Part shown: positions 21,695-34,984 of the stretch, one piece after another
Layout: the number at the start of each line of letters is the position of its first letter
How positions within the stretch are numbered: the stretch's first letter is position 1
Assembly: GCA_023974075.1 (NCBI GenBank)
Contig: CM043803.1
Coordinates: 5,119,495-5,183,494, forward strand
Reading direction: 5' to 3'
DNA length: 64,000 bases
From: Chaenocephalus aceratus
Taxonomy: Eukaryota; Chordata; Actinopteri; Perciformes; Channichthyidae
The notes under the pieces: generated by a model
The model's database searches: none
The model's input: only the letters and a program-made list of their open reading frames with translations
Told to the model about the DNA's origin: nothing
Made by a program: the position numbers and the translations under genes

Positions 21695-24600
21695 TTTTGA
21701 ATGGGCTTTTATTATCACCAGTCTTTGTATGAGAGAATGTCACAACTGAAATAGGCAGGTAAAGGGAAACATTTTGGTAATAAATGTAAGACTGTGAATT
21801 AAAGTTTCATATGTGAACATGATCACAGCATCATTTTTGTGTGTTGTTTAGTATAATTATAATGTTGTAAAGAGAGAAGGTAAAAACCCTGTATTAGTTT
21901 GGACCTATTTTTCTTCAAATAAACTGATCCCACCTTTTGGACTGGGACAACTTAAAGGACATCTGTGCTCTCCTCTCCTGCTTCAAAGGTAAGATTGCAC
22001 CCTGCCACACACACATGTTTAGGTAGGAACACACCCCATTTACTGATACCAAAATCCTTCGGGATCGCTTAAACAGATTAAAAAGAGTTGTCTGAATAGA
22101 AACAGCAGTTAATTGAACCTGGTTCTTCGGGGAGTTAATAGAGGTGAGATCTTGCTGACGTTTGGTGGATCTGAGCCAAGCAGTAAACTTACATAGACTC
22201 AGTAACTTCGGTCGGGTCAATTAGTGAGGTCAGAGTAATTTACCGGAATAAATTAATCGGGGCCTCACCTAGAACTCTAAACAGTTACTATTCTCATAAA
22301 TGATTATTTATCCTCTCCATGATAAGTTAAAGTTATCGCTGACTTGCACTTTAGGGGAGGTCCCACTGAATTTTGTAAATATGCACAGCATACTTTCTTC
22401 CTGTGATCTGGTGCTGTGTAATTCATATTTGTGAAATCCAGCAGTTGAAAAACTGACACAAGAGAATGTATTCTGATGTGATGCCATGCTACTGAACAAT
22501 AAAATGGATGAATCATGAATGGGATTCTGTGGGCGCAATAGAACAGGAAACCCCGACTGCATGCTGCCAACTAGATTCAGAGAAAAAGCTTTTGGGTACC
22601 TTCAGAACAAACTTCTCGATTTCTGAGAATTAATGAGGCTTTCAGAGATCAGACGCATAAAGAACACATTAACAGAAATGATATGATGAGTAAAAGGCAT
22701 CTTGGCTATTTTTGCTTTAAAAAACATTTGCAGTCTTTATCCCATTTTCAAGTGAGATAAGATACCCTGCATGCACACAGAAAGTGTTCCCCCTTAGTTA
22801 AATGCTTTCCATCATACCCAATTTGCACTATTAACACGTATGGGTGTACAGGAGTGTTTGCGACTTATCCTCATTTAATAGCTCAATGCTTGGGGTCAAG
22901 ACTGGGTCAGAAATGGGAAATAAATGCAACTATCACCATTTAAAGATATGGCCTTTTCCTGCCAAGTTAATACACAGTCTATACATGCTTACATACAACC
23001 TGGTATTAAGTCTATCTGTGATTACAAAAGCTGAAGATGTGTTCAAAAGGATGTCAACATGTTTGTGTGGTGATACATTTCTTATTTTTAAACAAGACCG
23101 CTAAAAGATCTCCATGACTTTCCCCCATGAATGAAATGTGTTTACATGCCTCCATTGGCAGTCAGTAAATGTGAAGTTAAAGAATGGAGAAATAGAGCCA
23201 TTTCGTTTTGAAGATCATTTAAATATCTCATCTAACTATAACGGCATGGTGGAGGAGAGATTGGATAAATATTCAATGACGTGAGGGGAGTAGGTGGAAA
23301 GACACACATTTCAATATACCTCCATAAAGCAATAGACGGCAGTAGCAATATTCTCTATGCACAAAAAAGCAAGTGCCGGTGAACTGTTTTGGGCATTTCA
23401 AAATAGATTCTCGGCCCCATCTTCCCAAAGTGCCCCGCAGCCATTTCATAGCTTAATCAGGGCACTGGAAGAAGGACTTATCTCATTCTATGATACCGCC
23501 AATCGCCCTTAGAATTCGTCTTAATATCATTTGCTACAGATCATCACCTAATTACAGCTGACAAAGAGCAGCTGGAAGGTACATGGTATTAGAGGAAGTA
23601 ATGATCCAATGGTAATGAGAACATCGAGTGAGATATAGACATTATGAAATGTACTGATAAACCTAATGGAATCATTGTTATGGCCACACTAGTTTCAAGT
23701 ATTGGGGTGGGGGAAAAAAACAGACAAACAATCGATAGGGAGGAGTTTGGAGTTATGTTCAACTCACAACAAAATCACTATGTGTAGGGGTCAATCGTAT
23801 GAAGTTATCATAGCAGCCATGTCAGAAAGGCTACAGTCTCTCAACATGATTGCTCTTAAGGGGTAATTGTTTGCATTGCTTTGAGTGCTATGAAAAAAGT
23901 GGTGTAACACGTTATAACAACCTTAAATATATGGCAAAAGGATATTAAGCAATTAGTTTGTTGTTTTATTGTTAACCATGAAACAAATAATAATTAATAA
24001 TGTTTACTTATTTACATTATAAAATGTAGGTTAATTAAGCAGGTTATTGTAGTTAATGTCAATGAAATGCTTGAGGAAAAACTTTCAATAATAAATGGAT
24101 GGAGTAGCCTACTCCTTTAAAAAAGTTGAAATACTAATCGGGTCTTGGTGAAACACACATTGATATTGGCTAATGTGTCCCTAAAAAAGGGAAAATGTTG
24201 CTAATGGAGGCACATATTAGAAAAACTACTTCGAATGACGAGTGATGCTTCCAGACTAAAGATGAAATAAGGCTTTGCGCAATTGAAGTGCCATCATAGA
24301 TATTTATAGCATAGGTTTCCTTTTACGTTACCACAGAATGTCACCCGGTGATGGCTTCACAGCCACTTGAAACACATGTGTTTTACATGTTAAGGCCATA
24401 TAATGCTGTATTTCAGAGCTACATACAAGAAGCATATGACTGCGGCAGTAGGCAGGTTTGCTTGAAGATGTTCTTATTCCAAAAAAGACAGTTATGTGCA
24501 TAGGGTCCGAGTTTACAGAGTATCCCCTTAACGTTCAACTATAAATCAAGCTTAACTCCACACATGTGTAACCGAGCAGGACTTTGGCAGAAACACAGAT

Positions 24601-26900
24601 TCACAAAACCAATTAAATTTGTCATCTTAATGACTGCATTTGTAAGCTGCCCTGATGCTAAGAGGTGGGTATCAGCACAGCACACAGCCAACAGCTCTGC
24701 CCAGGCTGAACAAACAGAGGCCAGGAAGTGTTAGCTGGCTAATGCAAGCCAGCTGTCAGCCAACACTGACACTGTGGGGGCAGAGGGGAGCAGGCAAGGG
24801 CAATCTGACTGAGGGCATGAGGGACGATAGACATCCTGGCACTGCAGGTGGGTGTGTGTTTGTGTGAGTGTGTCTGTGTGTTGGCTGAAGGGGAGAGAGT
24901 GGAAATGGATGGCTGTACAGACACCAAATGGCAGCGTGCAGGTCTCAGGCAGGGTCCAGAGGACAGTCAGAGAGGACCTTGTTATGATGTACTTGTCACT
25001 GCTGTACAGTGAGAACAGAACTGCATAGATACAGTGGACATGTGGTCATTGGAAATGACTTACAAGGCCAGTACAGCCCTTTCCATGCATGGAGTAATAT
25101 GCCCATATATGAGAAACACTACAAGATTCTAAACAAAGAATAAAAAAAATTAGCAGACCTGCCCAGCCTTTAAAAGTTCATACCCTCTTCCTCTGTGCTG
25201 GAGCCAGACATATGATAATAATAAATGCAACAGTTGTACATTTGCTGGGATGGCTTTTAAACTTTTATTATTCTTTAATCATTTAGAAATGGTTGAATCC
25301 AGAGACAATCATATAGTCTTTATCTGTGTTGAATACACTTCATTTGATATAGTATAAAAGTGTAATTAAATGTATCATAAAGCGATTCGACTTAAGTTTG
25401 AGAAATGCATAGCCATCTATACAGAAGAATGTGAGAGGATAAAAAGGTACTCCTATATTCTTCTAATATTTTATTTATTCTCTGTGTACAACTATTCTTT
25501 CATTCTGTGTTCTATTCTTCATTACATAGAAAACACTTGCTTGTCAAATTATGTCTTCAGCTAAAAAAAAGTATCAAGCTGCTATTCGCCTTGTTAACCC
25601 CAAAATAATGTATTTTTAATACCCCTTTTTTTCATTCAAACTACACCTGTCACAACTGTTCCCATGACCGGCCAAATCACATTTAACCTGTGAGTCACAA
25701 CAACTCAAGTTTGAATTGCTACCGACACACTTTGCACCTACATATGGTCATATTTGAGGGAATATTTTGTTGTAATAATAATGTAATAATGATCACATTA
25801 TCATCATGCTGTGCATTAATAACACTATTAAAACCACAACAGTTGTGTCGTATCAAAATACACATTTCGAATAGACAGCAAATTGTAACGCTGATCCAAC
25901 CCTATAGGCCACTGATAAGGGCTACATGCAACACATATTTTTCTAATTATTTCCAAACCGTATGTCAGAATAATTTAAAAGATGCTGTGGGTTTTATTTA
26001 AAACAGACTTTTAAGGTTAGTAAATCCCCTTTCGCATCTTGCTTTAAAAATGTTTAACATCTACTGTTATGTCCACCTTCAATGTAACATTCATCCAGCA
26101 CCACAAAGTCTCTCAGCATAATTGAAGGCGCAGTTTCTCAGCCCTTAGGCCCTGCACAATGGGTACGATGGAAACGGCCTGAGGGGTAACAGGTGGGATG
26201 GATGAATGCATTGCTTGGATGGAATAGGTGGAACATATTTTCCTTTTCTTCCTCCTTCTCTCTGTTCTTCTAACTGGACACTTCTGATTGGCAGCAACAT
26301 TTCTCTTTGAGCATAATTGAGAACTTTACAGCAAACTTTCTCAACAGTTTGTGGATATTCTGAAGTCCAAGCATATTCACATTGAGATTCTGTCAGGGTA
26401 AACCCTCAGACTCTCTAATAATCTCCCCTCGTCTGCAGATGTACTTTAAATTTGCCTCTGATAAGGCTGCCGTGAAACGGATCAATACTTGACAAATCAA
26501 TCGGATCAATAATCAGGGAGATTAGTGAAGCAGTGCGGGAGGGAATGTTGAAGTACTCTCCTCCTGCATTGCTAATGACAGGCACACTTGAACATAACTT
26601 CAATGACACAGCCATTTGTTGTAATTTTTGCTTTAACTTTTAAGCCTTTGTATTTAATCCTACATTATCACAGGAGGAGGTTGCCTGCAGCAAATCACTT
26701 TTGAGATACACTTAAAAACAGGCAAAAACATTGTTTTTCATGCACTGGTCAATTTTGAGATTTTGTGCTATTTTGATTCCATAATATGTTTTCTTTCAGG
26801 CTTTTGGAAGGAAAACGTACAAAATACACATTTAAGTGTTTATTTTACTATAGTTTGTATATTTGCGTCTGTATATTTCTCCTAAATTCACCAAAGGTTA
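21695..26900. other. intergenic, no gene seen
   Basis: About 5.2 kb. The first ~580 bases (to about 22280) may belong with the satellite region, since they include AATAAACTGATCCC near 21918. The remainder is AT-rich with short chance ORFs; a short GT-rich stretch lies at 24847-24885. I see no exon, RNA gene or clear element border. Confidence 0.4.
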
Positions 26901-27181
26901 GCATTCTAACGTAACATAAAGTACCGCGACCGCTATTTGCACCATGTCATCAGAGATATCGTTGGAAAGCTCCGTCTATCCTGCACAATCTCATCGGATC
27001 CAAATATGGTCATTTCCTTTGTATCAGCAGCCAATCGTGAAAGTACAAAGGGGTCTTTAAACCAAGAAACGAAATCTCATTGGCTGGTGTACATTTATGA
27101 GAACGTGATTCGTTCAGATGCGTCACGTGGTGTGCTACAACACTTCCTGGTTACCTTTCCGCTAGAAATTTAAATCTCAAA
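26901..27181 (+). other. possible upstream region of the small basic ORF
   Basis: The sequence becomes less AT-rich and holds phrases such as GCGTCACGTGGTGTG. It leads straight into the ATG at 27182. It could be the end of an unrecognised DNA transposon, but no inverted partner was found. Confidence 0.2.
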
Positions 27182-27385
27182 ATGGCAAAAGAACGGCGAA
27201 AAAAACGTTCACAGAGAAGACGACAACAATTGTCACTTGCACGAAGCAAGGTTATACAAAAAACAAATGACCCCGAACATGAAATACCTTCACGGAGTGC
27301 GTCGAGGCGCAAGCCGTCATCCAAAGAACAGGAGGGGTTAGCTAGCGCCTCACTGCAATCTTTAAAGGTCGTTTTCTCAAAATGA
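27182..27385 (+). CDS. small lysine/arginine-rich ORF, unknown
   Basis: The ORF has 67 codons with an ATG in good context (TCAAAATGG). The N terminus is strongly basic (KERRKKRSQRRRQQ), and the rest is Ser/Lys/Glu-rich. It has no domain that I recognise. The basic start could be a nuclear-localisation or DNA-binding tail, for instance the first exon of a transposon protein. It could equally be a chance ORF, since no supporting splice site or conserved partner is visible. It ends with TGA at 27383-27385. Confidence 0.2.
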   Translation: MAKERRKKRSQRRRQQLSLARSKVIQKTNDPEHEIPSRSASRRKPSSKEQEGLASASLQSLKVVFSK

Positions 27386-30119
27386 GTTTTTTCTCCTACT
27401 CTGAGTTCGAAATGTCCACTTCAGTAGCACGTACTTACACCAAACCTTCCAGTTATATTCCTATCAATATTATGAAGGCTTTTATAGAAGGGTTTGTTCA
27501 TATATCATTCATAGCCTGAATTTATAACATGTTATACCTAAAAACATGGCGAAAATGGGTATTTTAGGGCTGTTGACAGTATTTTCTGATTTATGGAGTG
27601 ATTAAAAGAGATATCCAAAATCCCTTCTGTAAAAGCCTTAGATACTAATATGACTACAAAATGAAACAAGAATGTTGAACCTGGCTTTATCCAAAGTTCA
27701 GATTTTGATTCCTGAAATTTGTTAATATGTGCATATTTAATGAGATAATGGACATTTGCATATTTAAACATGCTATTTCAGAAAACTTGTAATACAAAAA
27801 ACAATTGCCTTATTGTAAGTAATTAACTGGAGAAATGTCTAGCTGATATCTTTAAGTTAAAAAAATTACCCTATTCACCTGGGGTGTCTCGCCTTAATCC
27901 TTTACACACAAAAAACCTACCACCTTTGCTCTATGTTATAGTGCATTCATGCTAGACATGCATTTAATAACTTCTACTAAATTCATGGCCAAAGGAAATC
28001 CAATAATGGTGCTTTAATAAACCATTTCAGGTAATATTATTTTGCTTTTCATCTATAGGTCAAATAGTGATTAAAAAGTGATACTTGCCGATGCATTACT
28101 TAGGAGCCGGCCCGGCAGAGCTTCTTCTGTCCCCCATACAGGAGGCAGAAGTGATGTGTATCATTACAATGTGGTGGAGCTCCGGAAATACCATTAGCCA
28201 CGCTGTAAGTGTGCGTTAGAGTCAAAAGAAGATCTCTAAGCCAAAGTCCTTTTTTTCCTTCAACTCCACTTTCCCTTTTAATAAGCCAGCACATTGTAAA
28301 AGTGCAAGTATCCCTAAGGGCACATACTCTTATTACTAACTTAACACGAAAATTGGATAGTTTCAGGGTACTTTAACATGTGTGTCCAAAAATAAATAGG
28401 ACTTTAAATTAGTTTTCAGTGTAGAATGAAATCAAAAAAGAAACACTGCTGAGTAAATTAATTAAAAGTTGCCATAGGTAGGCCATTGAATCGTTTAACT
28501 TTTTGAGGGGAAATAGTAATCAGTATTTATAAATTATGAAGCAAGGCAGAGAAAAAGTCCATATATTAAAATACTCACTGGATAAAAGTCTTTAAACTTA
28601 AACTAAGCTTGGATGCATAGTGACCTGGGCTGTTTATGTCCACATATCGCATGTTATAGAAGATTTGGGGGTATAAGACCGATTTTAAGGGCATAAGGAA
28701 TAGACTTGGGAATTTGTGCGGCCAGTTCAAGTCCACACAGGAGTCAGACAGTGTTACGAAGTGTGGAATAACAGGTGCGCCTATGAGCAAGGCATTGAAC
28801 CCAAAACAGCTTGGATGCCAACAATGTGGCAGCCCTGTTGCTTTGGCACTCTACAATGCATGTATTACCTGTGTTTGTAACAATATAACAAACAAGAGGG
28901 ATTCATAGTGTATTTCTGCTCTATTTATATGGATTATTTTTAATTATACTCATATGAAGTCAAATGTGTTTGTTTTAGTCCTGCAATTACTCGCTTTGCA
29001 AAGTATGATGACTAGTGCAGTCCATTTATTGATACACAGCGTCTCCCATTGTCACAGTGAGGATGACACACACACACACACACACTCCAGCTCCTTTTGA
29101 GCAATTACTCACTGCCCTCTACTGCCAGTAAAGAAGGACTGCAACTGTGGAAAATGATATTAGGAATCATGCTGGGTTTCCACAAACAGCTTGGCACAGA
29201 GGATCATGTTTGTTGCTGTTCGAGCAAATGGAATAAAGATCGTCCCGGTGCAGAAGAGCTTTAGTTAAACCAAGCATGGTCATTTGTTGTAATCTATGTG
29301 GGTGAGCTGATCCTCCCATGCACTATTACTGTGACACATGCACACACAGATAAACATTCAATGAAACACATTCAATAAAAGAGAAGAAATGAAGAATATT
29401 ATAATTAAATGAGGACAAATACCGAAAGCATTAAGTCAATCTCAAAGTCATAACCAAGGATGAAGCACTTGAATCATATTTAGGGGAAATATTCTCAAAA
29501 CACTCGTACTTTATGAGATTTCATAATCCCATAACAGCGAAGCACTGCAGTTTAATCACATAGCACTCTTTAAACATGGATGGAAGACGTCTTTCATCAT
29601 CTTTAGGAACGGAACAATAATCCAGCTTTATTTCTTTGAAGATGCGAGTTCCCCTCACATTGCCACATCAGCTATGCCAGGCAGCGGTGTCTGAAGGTCG
29701 TTACAAAAAATAACATGTTCTTCTCTGCAGCAAGGAGTACAAAGCCATGCTGATAAAAACAGTTCATTATAGTACCCGTTATAGAAAGGGAAGTGGTTCA
29801 AGACTGCAAACAAGTACACAAAACCTCAATAAAGGACGAAAAGTTTAAAAACATACATTCTGAAGTGAAGATAGACTGTACTTCAGAAACCGCCGCTAGA
29901 CCCCCTCACACACACACACACACAACAACACAGACTATAACACCCCTTGTTGTTAAATACCAACCATGTGCAATATATGCCGTGAATAACAATATGGCTG
30001 CTACATACTACAGTAGATCTTCAGAACTGTTACAGACTGTTTATTTTGTAAATTGTGTAATTCTTTTTTTTTTTTTAAACATTTTTATCTTTAATATTTT
30101 TTTGTTTTTTATGCATACT
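27386..30119. other. intergenic, no gene seen
   Basis: AT-rich sequence with a short (CA)n at about 29067-29086. Around 29112-29129 the minus strand reads GGCAGTAGAGGGCAGTG, which resembles a CTCF core. No exon or RNA gene was recognised. Confidence 0.4.
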
Positions 30120-30222
30120 TCTTTGTTCAACATTAAGCCGTCTTTGGGTCTTTTCTGCTGTAACAAATGTAAATGTCTCCTCTGTGGGACAAATAAAGGT
30201 ATTCTGATTCTGATTCTGAATT
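30120..30222 (+). mobile_element. LINE/SINE 3' end with ATTCTG tail
   Basis: The phrase GTCTCCTCTGTGGGACAAAT then AAAGGTATTCTGATTCTGAT is a common 3' end of fish non-LTR elements, finishing in a short tandem tail of TTCTGA. The 5' portion is truncated or unrecognised. Confidence 0.45.
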
Positions 30223-32258
30223 ACTGAAACAAACTATACCCTATATTTTAATTTGATTGACAAGAGCGTGCTGAAATTTTTAAAACCCAGAGTGAAACGT
30301 GTTCAAAATACATGCACTGATTGAGTGAGTATCTAAGAAGAGATGGCCTGTGGACATGGGCAGACAGGTAGATAGAAGGTTGATTAAAAAACTACTGATC
30401 TTGTGTTTCCTCTCTTTATGAATTCATGTCATGTCAAGGTGGATCTCCATAGAAAATAGACAGAGGTGTCACTCAAACTATACCAACCAAATATGCTAGG
30501 CTCGCACGGAGCTCCTGGTATAAATTATTGACAAAGCTAGTCTGTCGTATTTGAAACTTGAATACTAAAACAGTCTGGGGCTGTTGGAGCTCATTAATGA
30601 ACTCGGTTCCTGTACGAACATAGAAAATCTATTCAAATGGTACAATGAGTGCATTTCTGAGTCAAACCTTATAAAACAAAGAATGTGTGGAATCAATTCA
30701 AAGGCAAAGCATTAACTTAAGCTAAATAAATGTAAAGGAAACTGACAATACAAAAATGTGTTAAACAACTTAACAGTATAGCAGGATTGGTCTTTTGACT
30801 ATGCTTTGCTGCTGTAGATATATATTATATTATTTTTGTCAATTGTGGGGAAAATAGACAGGGATTTTTTCAATGCGAACCATTAAAACACTTACAGGAT
30901 TATTCAGGCTCCCTTTGGATTTATCTGCCTTTGAACAAGATAATTGAACCCATAAGTCAGCAGGTTTGGTTGTAATAGTGTGTGTCGTCTCAGAAGTGTC
31001 TCTTAGTGAATCTTTTAGCTTTTCGGTCAACGACAATTTACAGTTGGAAAGAAGGAAATACCTGCCAGAATACATCAAACCAAAACACAGCCTTCTTGCA
31101 GAAAATGAATTGGGCCTGTGGGCTTACATCCTCTCTGTATCCAATGTTACTTTAGTTAAGAGAGTATCAGATGTATATAGATGTGTATAGATACAGTAGA
31201 AAGGATACCTGTTGTATGAATTTAATCCTTAAAGCCAATTATTGCAACCTTAAATTGTACTTTTGCCTTTCTTGCTGAATTCATTTCCATTTCTGAAAAG
31301 GATTGCTCTTGTTAGAAGGCATTATACCGTCTATAAAAGAGCTACATTTCACTTCTGAACCAACTCAGGGAGGATATAGGAGGAAATAATGGTGGGCCAA
31401 CGACCTCTTTTCATAAATTGCAAAACCTGAAAATTGACATATGCACACTTCGAACACAAGTTCAATTTCACACTGGTGACAATGCTAATGGCCACAGCCC
31501 ACATACCTGTTTTCCTTCACTTGCAGCTCAATTCCCCGTTCAATGTGCGTTGTCTGTCAGTTTTCTTGTTTGGAAATCCTGTCAAGAAGATGCTTAACCC
31601 TGAAAGCCTTCTTTTCCTCCGAATAATCCAAACGAGTGCTAGCTAGCAAGCTAGCAGTTAGCCATGGTTTCACTGGAGGACACAATTTTACAAGCAGTTT
31701 TGTTTATAACAATAGCCTATCCCGAGGCTGGTGAGCACCAAGGTGTTTCATTTCAAGTTTGTCTTCAAAAGCTAGACTTTAAAGTATGTGCTGCTGCATA
31801 ATATGGGCATAGATATGTCTCGTAATTATTTGTGTGAACATAAAAATAATTTGTGTGTAAATATGTGATTTGTAAATGTAAAACAACATCCACAAATGCA
31901 TTTAAAAGATTTGCAAACTCACAAATACATTTGCAAGTGTAAAACGGATCTGCAAATACGCTAAATATGTTCACAAATAAAAAAAAGATCTGTGAATATC
32001 TCTTTAACATTTACAACTTTCGATCAGGCATTTATGAATCCATTTTGTATTTGTCGACCAAAAATGTGCTTGCGGATCTCAAATCTCTGCTCGCGGATCT
32101 CACAATTCTGCGTTGCCAACTCCATAGTAAGGAAAGTAGCTATTGGCTGTCCGGAAAGTCGCCAGAAGTCGCCAGAAGTCAAATGACGTCACCGCCCAAT
32201 TTGCATATCATGTAATGGTGGCTGTAGGAGCGAGCATGGTACCCATAGATATAAACAC
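30223..32258. other. intergenic; MITE-like block at 31760-32215
   Basis: The first 1.5 kb shows nothing. From about 31760 there are repeated phrases (ATTTGTGTG, CACAAATA, TTTGCAA) and then GCGGATCTCA twice and GTCGCCAGAA twice, which look like a degenerate nonautonomous transposon. Borders were not found. It abuts the hAT-like element starting at 32259. Confidence 0.35.
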
Positions 32259-33084
32259 TAGGGCTGAAGTCGAATAGTCCATTTAGCTTAGGAACCTTCC
32301 TAAAGGAGTGAAATGACCCGGAAGTCCCTCAGTGGCAGCCATGATAAGTGCCGTTCGAAATAATCTAGAATGATGAGAATGATAGGAAAGGAGGTTTCAA
32401 ACTTCCTTTATAACCTCCTTTAGCTTAGGAACCACTGGACCTCCCTAACCGACAGGAGAAGCGAAAATGCTGCCCCACAATGCCTTGCAGCCGCAGCATT
32501 TGCCGTCACTCAACAGTCGGCCGTTCACGGAAACAACCGATTATGACCGAGAAATGATATCATGAAAGTTACGGTGCTTATTAAGCATTTTAAAACATAG
32601 GTGGTAAGTTGCCAAAGTGCTTTGTTTTGAACGTTCATCAGTATTATAATCAAAGAGAGAAATATGAACGTTAGTTTTTACTGAAATTATCAAATAAAGT
32701 CAACATTTCAGTCTTTACTGAACTGTGTGGGGTTTGTTCAACTTTTAAAAGATGTTTGAATGGTGATATACACATGATAGATGTTAAGGACTAACGTTTA
32801 TAATAAATACATCTGTATTGATTTTAAGATCTTTAGTTCATACAATCATACGTATTGGGATCATTGGTATTAATGTGGACCGGAGGGAGAGGGTGACGAG
32901 CATAAGTTTCACTTTCCTTTTTTATTTCAATTCCAACTTTGGTCATGAAGAATATGTTTCTCTGTTGTCCACGTTCATAAAGCAAAGCAGCAGCATCAGA
33001 GCACGGTGCAGAGTCTCTAGATGAGTTTACAGTAGTCCCTCGTTCTTATTAAACATCCATGTTGTAGTCCGCTGTATCGAAAAC

Positions 33085-33242
33085 TATAGGTTAACGTAAC
33101 CCCAGTCCTCAGAGTAACATGAAGTGAAATGTCTCACTATGGGATGCGCCTCATCGCGGAGCAAACAGAAGCATCAATCTCATTACGCCAATCCTGATTG
33201 GCCGGTGATTCTTGACGTCAACGTCAGGGGAAATCACCCCCT
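33085..33242. repeat. outer part of the right DIRS inverted repeat, copy 2
   Basis: It runs from CTATAGGTTAACGTAACCCC through the CCAAT pair and CRE to CACCCCCT, where the AT-duplicating transposon starts. The missing inner part resumes at 37309 (AAGTAGCCTGCGCC). The interruption falls inside the CTATAAG TATA-like box. Confidence 0.85.
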
Positions 33243-33244
33243 AT

Positions 33245-33440
33245 AGAGAGGCGAAGTCACGCCCATCTACTTCCGGCCCATGGGACCCCGGAAGCGAAAA
33301 ATTAACATTGAATTCAATGGAGAGAGAAAACGTATCTTTTGATCCCGTTTGAATTGTGCCACGAACTACACATATGATGTTTGTCAATCTTAAACAATCA
33401 GTTCCATGTCAAAAAAGTCACATTTTGTCGTAAAACTGTT
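33245..33440. repeat. left inverted repeat of the ISL2EU-like element
   Basis: Matches the reverse complement of about 37095-37306: shared phrases include CATGGGACCCCGGAAGCG, CAATGGAGAGAGAAA, CTTTTGATCCCGTTTGAATT and ATATGATGTTTGTCAAT. Similarity fades near the TCGTAAAACTGT phrase. Confidence 0.8.
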
Positions 33441-33640
33441 GAAATATAAGACTATGAAAAATACGCGACTACAAAGACTACAAATCCCAAATCCCATTCT
33501 GGCTCGCGTAAGTGATGTCACAGGCGATAATGCTCCAAGTGGTTGCGACTCGTAATTAAAGCGAAGAAGAAGAAGATCTCATAACTGATTATTCCCTCCA
33601 ATAAATAAGAGATTGCTAAAAATAAATTCACTTTTACAAG

Positions 33641-33760
33641 ATGCCTGTGTGCTTTGTACCAGGTTTTAATCACATAAGTGATCATACTTATAGATCATAG
33701 CTCGTTCTATCGCTTCCCTTCTGATGAAAGGACCAGGAGTCGTTGGACCAAACATATCAG
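33641..33760 (+). pseudogene. THAP-domain exon, degenerate
   Basis: The ATG at 33641 starts MPVCFVPGFNH, a THAP beginning in which the second zinc-binding cysteine has become phenylalanine (VPGF where VPGC is usual). The frame hits TAG after TYRS. After a shift the next part continues as YRFPSDERTRSRWTKHI, with the conserved proline and tryptophan, and ends at a splice-donor-like CAG/GTAATA at 33760. The exon is therefore broken by a frameshift and a lost zinc ligand. Confidence 0.7.
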
Positions 33761-34873
33761 GTAATACACATGTTGTGCATGGAACACAGTCAAGCTAGCT
33801 ACATAGCTAGTAGCGAGCACGTTAGTTAGCATCACATTACTTAGCCTTGTCATTTGTATTAGCCTTAACATGAAGTGAACCCAAATGTTAAACAGTAAGA
33901 GTAGTCATGATGGTAAATATTTTGTGAAACATTTGAAGAGGAGCCTATCGCCCCCTCCACCAGGTGCTAAAGGGGCGGGAGGTAGGCTAACGGCAGATTA
34001 GCATCTGCGATCTTTTCTACTTAATGCTATCTGCTCAAATGGTTAACATTGAACATTAAAAGATCAGGCAGTTCAGGGAGAGTCGAAGGAAGGCAGGCAG
34101 GCAGGCAGCTTTGCATGACATGTATTTATTTATAGAAGGACCATGCATACAAAAACATTAATCTCAGCAAAGAGAAGAGATGCAATATGCCAGATTATAG
34201 CTAATAGCTCATTTCCATCTGTGGTCCATTCTTCTGGACGTGTTTCATTGTGATGATAGTGAGTCAATCTGTTTGTTGGAAAGACAGTAGTTGAGTGATT
34301 ACTGAGAGAACATTATTAAAAGAGATAATTCTTTAAAGTGTTGTTACTGACCTTTTTCTCTTTTATTTTCTTTACCTCACCTGTAACTGCTGAGACCCTG
34401 AGGAACATGCACACTGACCTGCTCTGGCAACCTGATTTCCACTGTACGTAATAGTATTTGGTTATGGTATATTATTTATATACATCAAAGGCACAATGCA
34501 CCCCCCAGAGACACACATGTATTGAGTGTGATATTTTGCATAGGTCAAGTGAAATCATCTTTACATACTAGAAAACTGTAGGAGTGGCAACTTGTTTTGA
34601 AATTGAATTTTTAATATCCGATAATGAAGTTGATCTGTTTTCTTTATTCTTCTCTCTTCCCAGCTCCATCCATCACCGTGCTCTGTTCCTGCAGGTCCTG
34701 CTTGCTAATCAATGCTTTATTTGTTTACACAATTACAAATAAAGTCAATGTATTGTATGACATGAAGTTGTGCTTCATTCGGAGTCAATAATAAATTCAT
34801 TCTGCCTTCAACTGCACAATGACTGTGGACTGCACCGACATCCATGTAGCTGCCCCTCAGTAAGATGAACCAA

Positions 34874-34936
34874 GCAAAGAGGTTCATGCCCAAGGACATC
34901 CAGCTGGCGCGCCGCATCCGCGGAGAGAGGGCTTAG
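34874..34936 (+). pseudogene. histone H3 C-terminal fragment
   Basis: The reading AKRF then MPKDIQLARRIRGERA and a TAG stop (34934-34936) is the C terminus of histone H3, in which the usual VTI before MPKD has collapsed to F. Only about 20 codons remain and the rest of H3 is absent. GC-rich codons (CTGGCGCGCCGCATCCGC) stand out from the AT-rich surroundings. The natural histone stem-loop follows 32 bases later, so the fragment derives from a gene copy or unprocessed replication-type transcript, not from a spliced polyadenylated mRNA. Confidence 0.85.
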
Positions 34937-34968
34937 ACTGACCTGAGACCAGCACACCCAAACACAAC

Positions 34969-34984
34969 GGCTCTTTTAAGAGCC
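34969..34984 (+). other. histone mRNA 3' stem-loop
   Basis: GGCTCT-TTTA-AGAGCC is a six-base-pair stem with a four-base loop, preceded by AACACAAC and followed by ACC. This is the processing signal bound by SLBP at the 3' end of replication-dependent histone mRNAs, in its natural position just after the H3 stop. Confidence 0.85.

Noticed and set aside
29793..30227. 144-codon ORF on the plus strand
   Set aside because: It is built from a CA repeat, a poly-T run and a LINE 3' tail; no domain or coding signature.
34817..34860. Harbinger-type transposase phrase VDCTDIHVAAP upstream of the histone fragment
   Set aside because: Only about ten residues resemble the family before a stop; could be chance.
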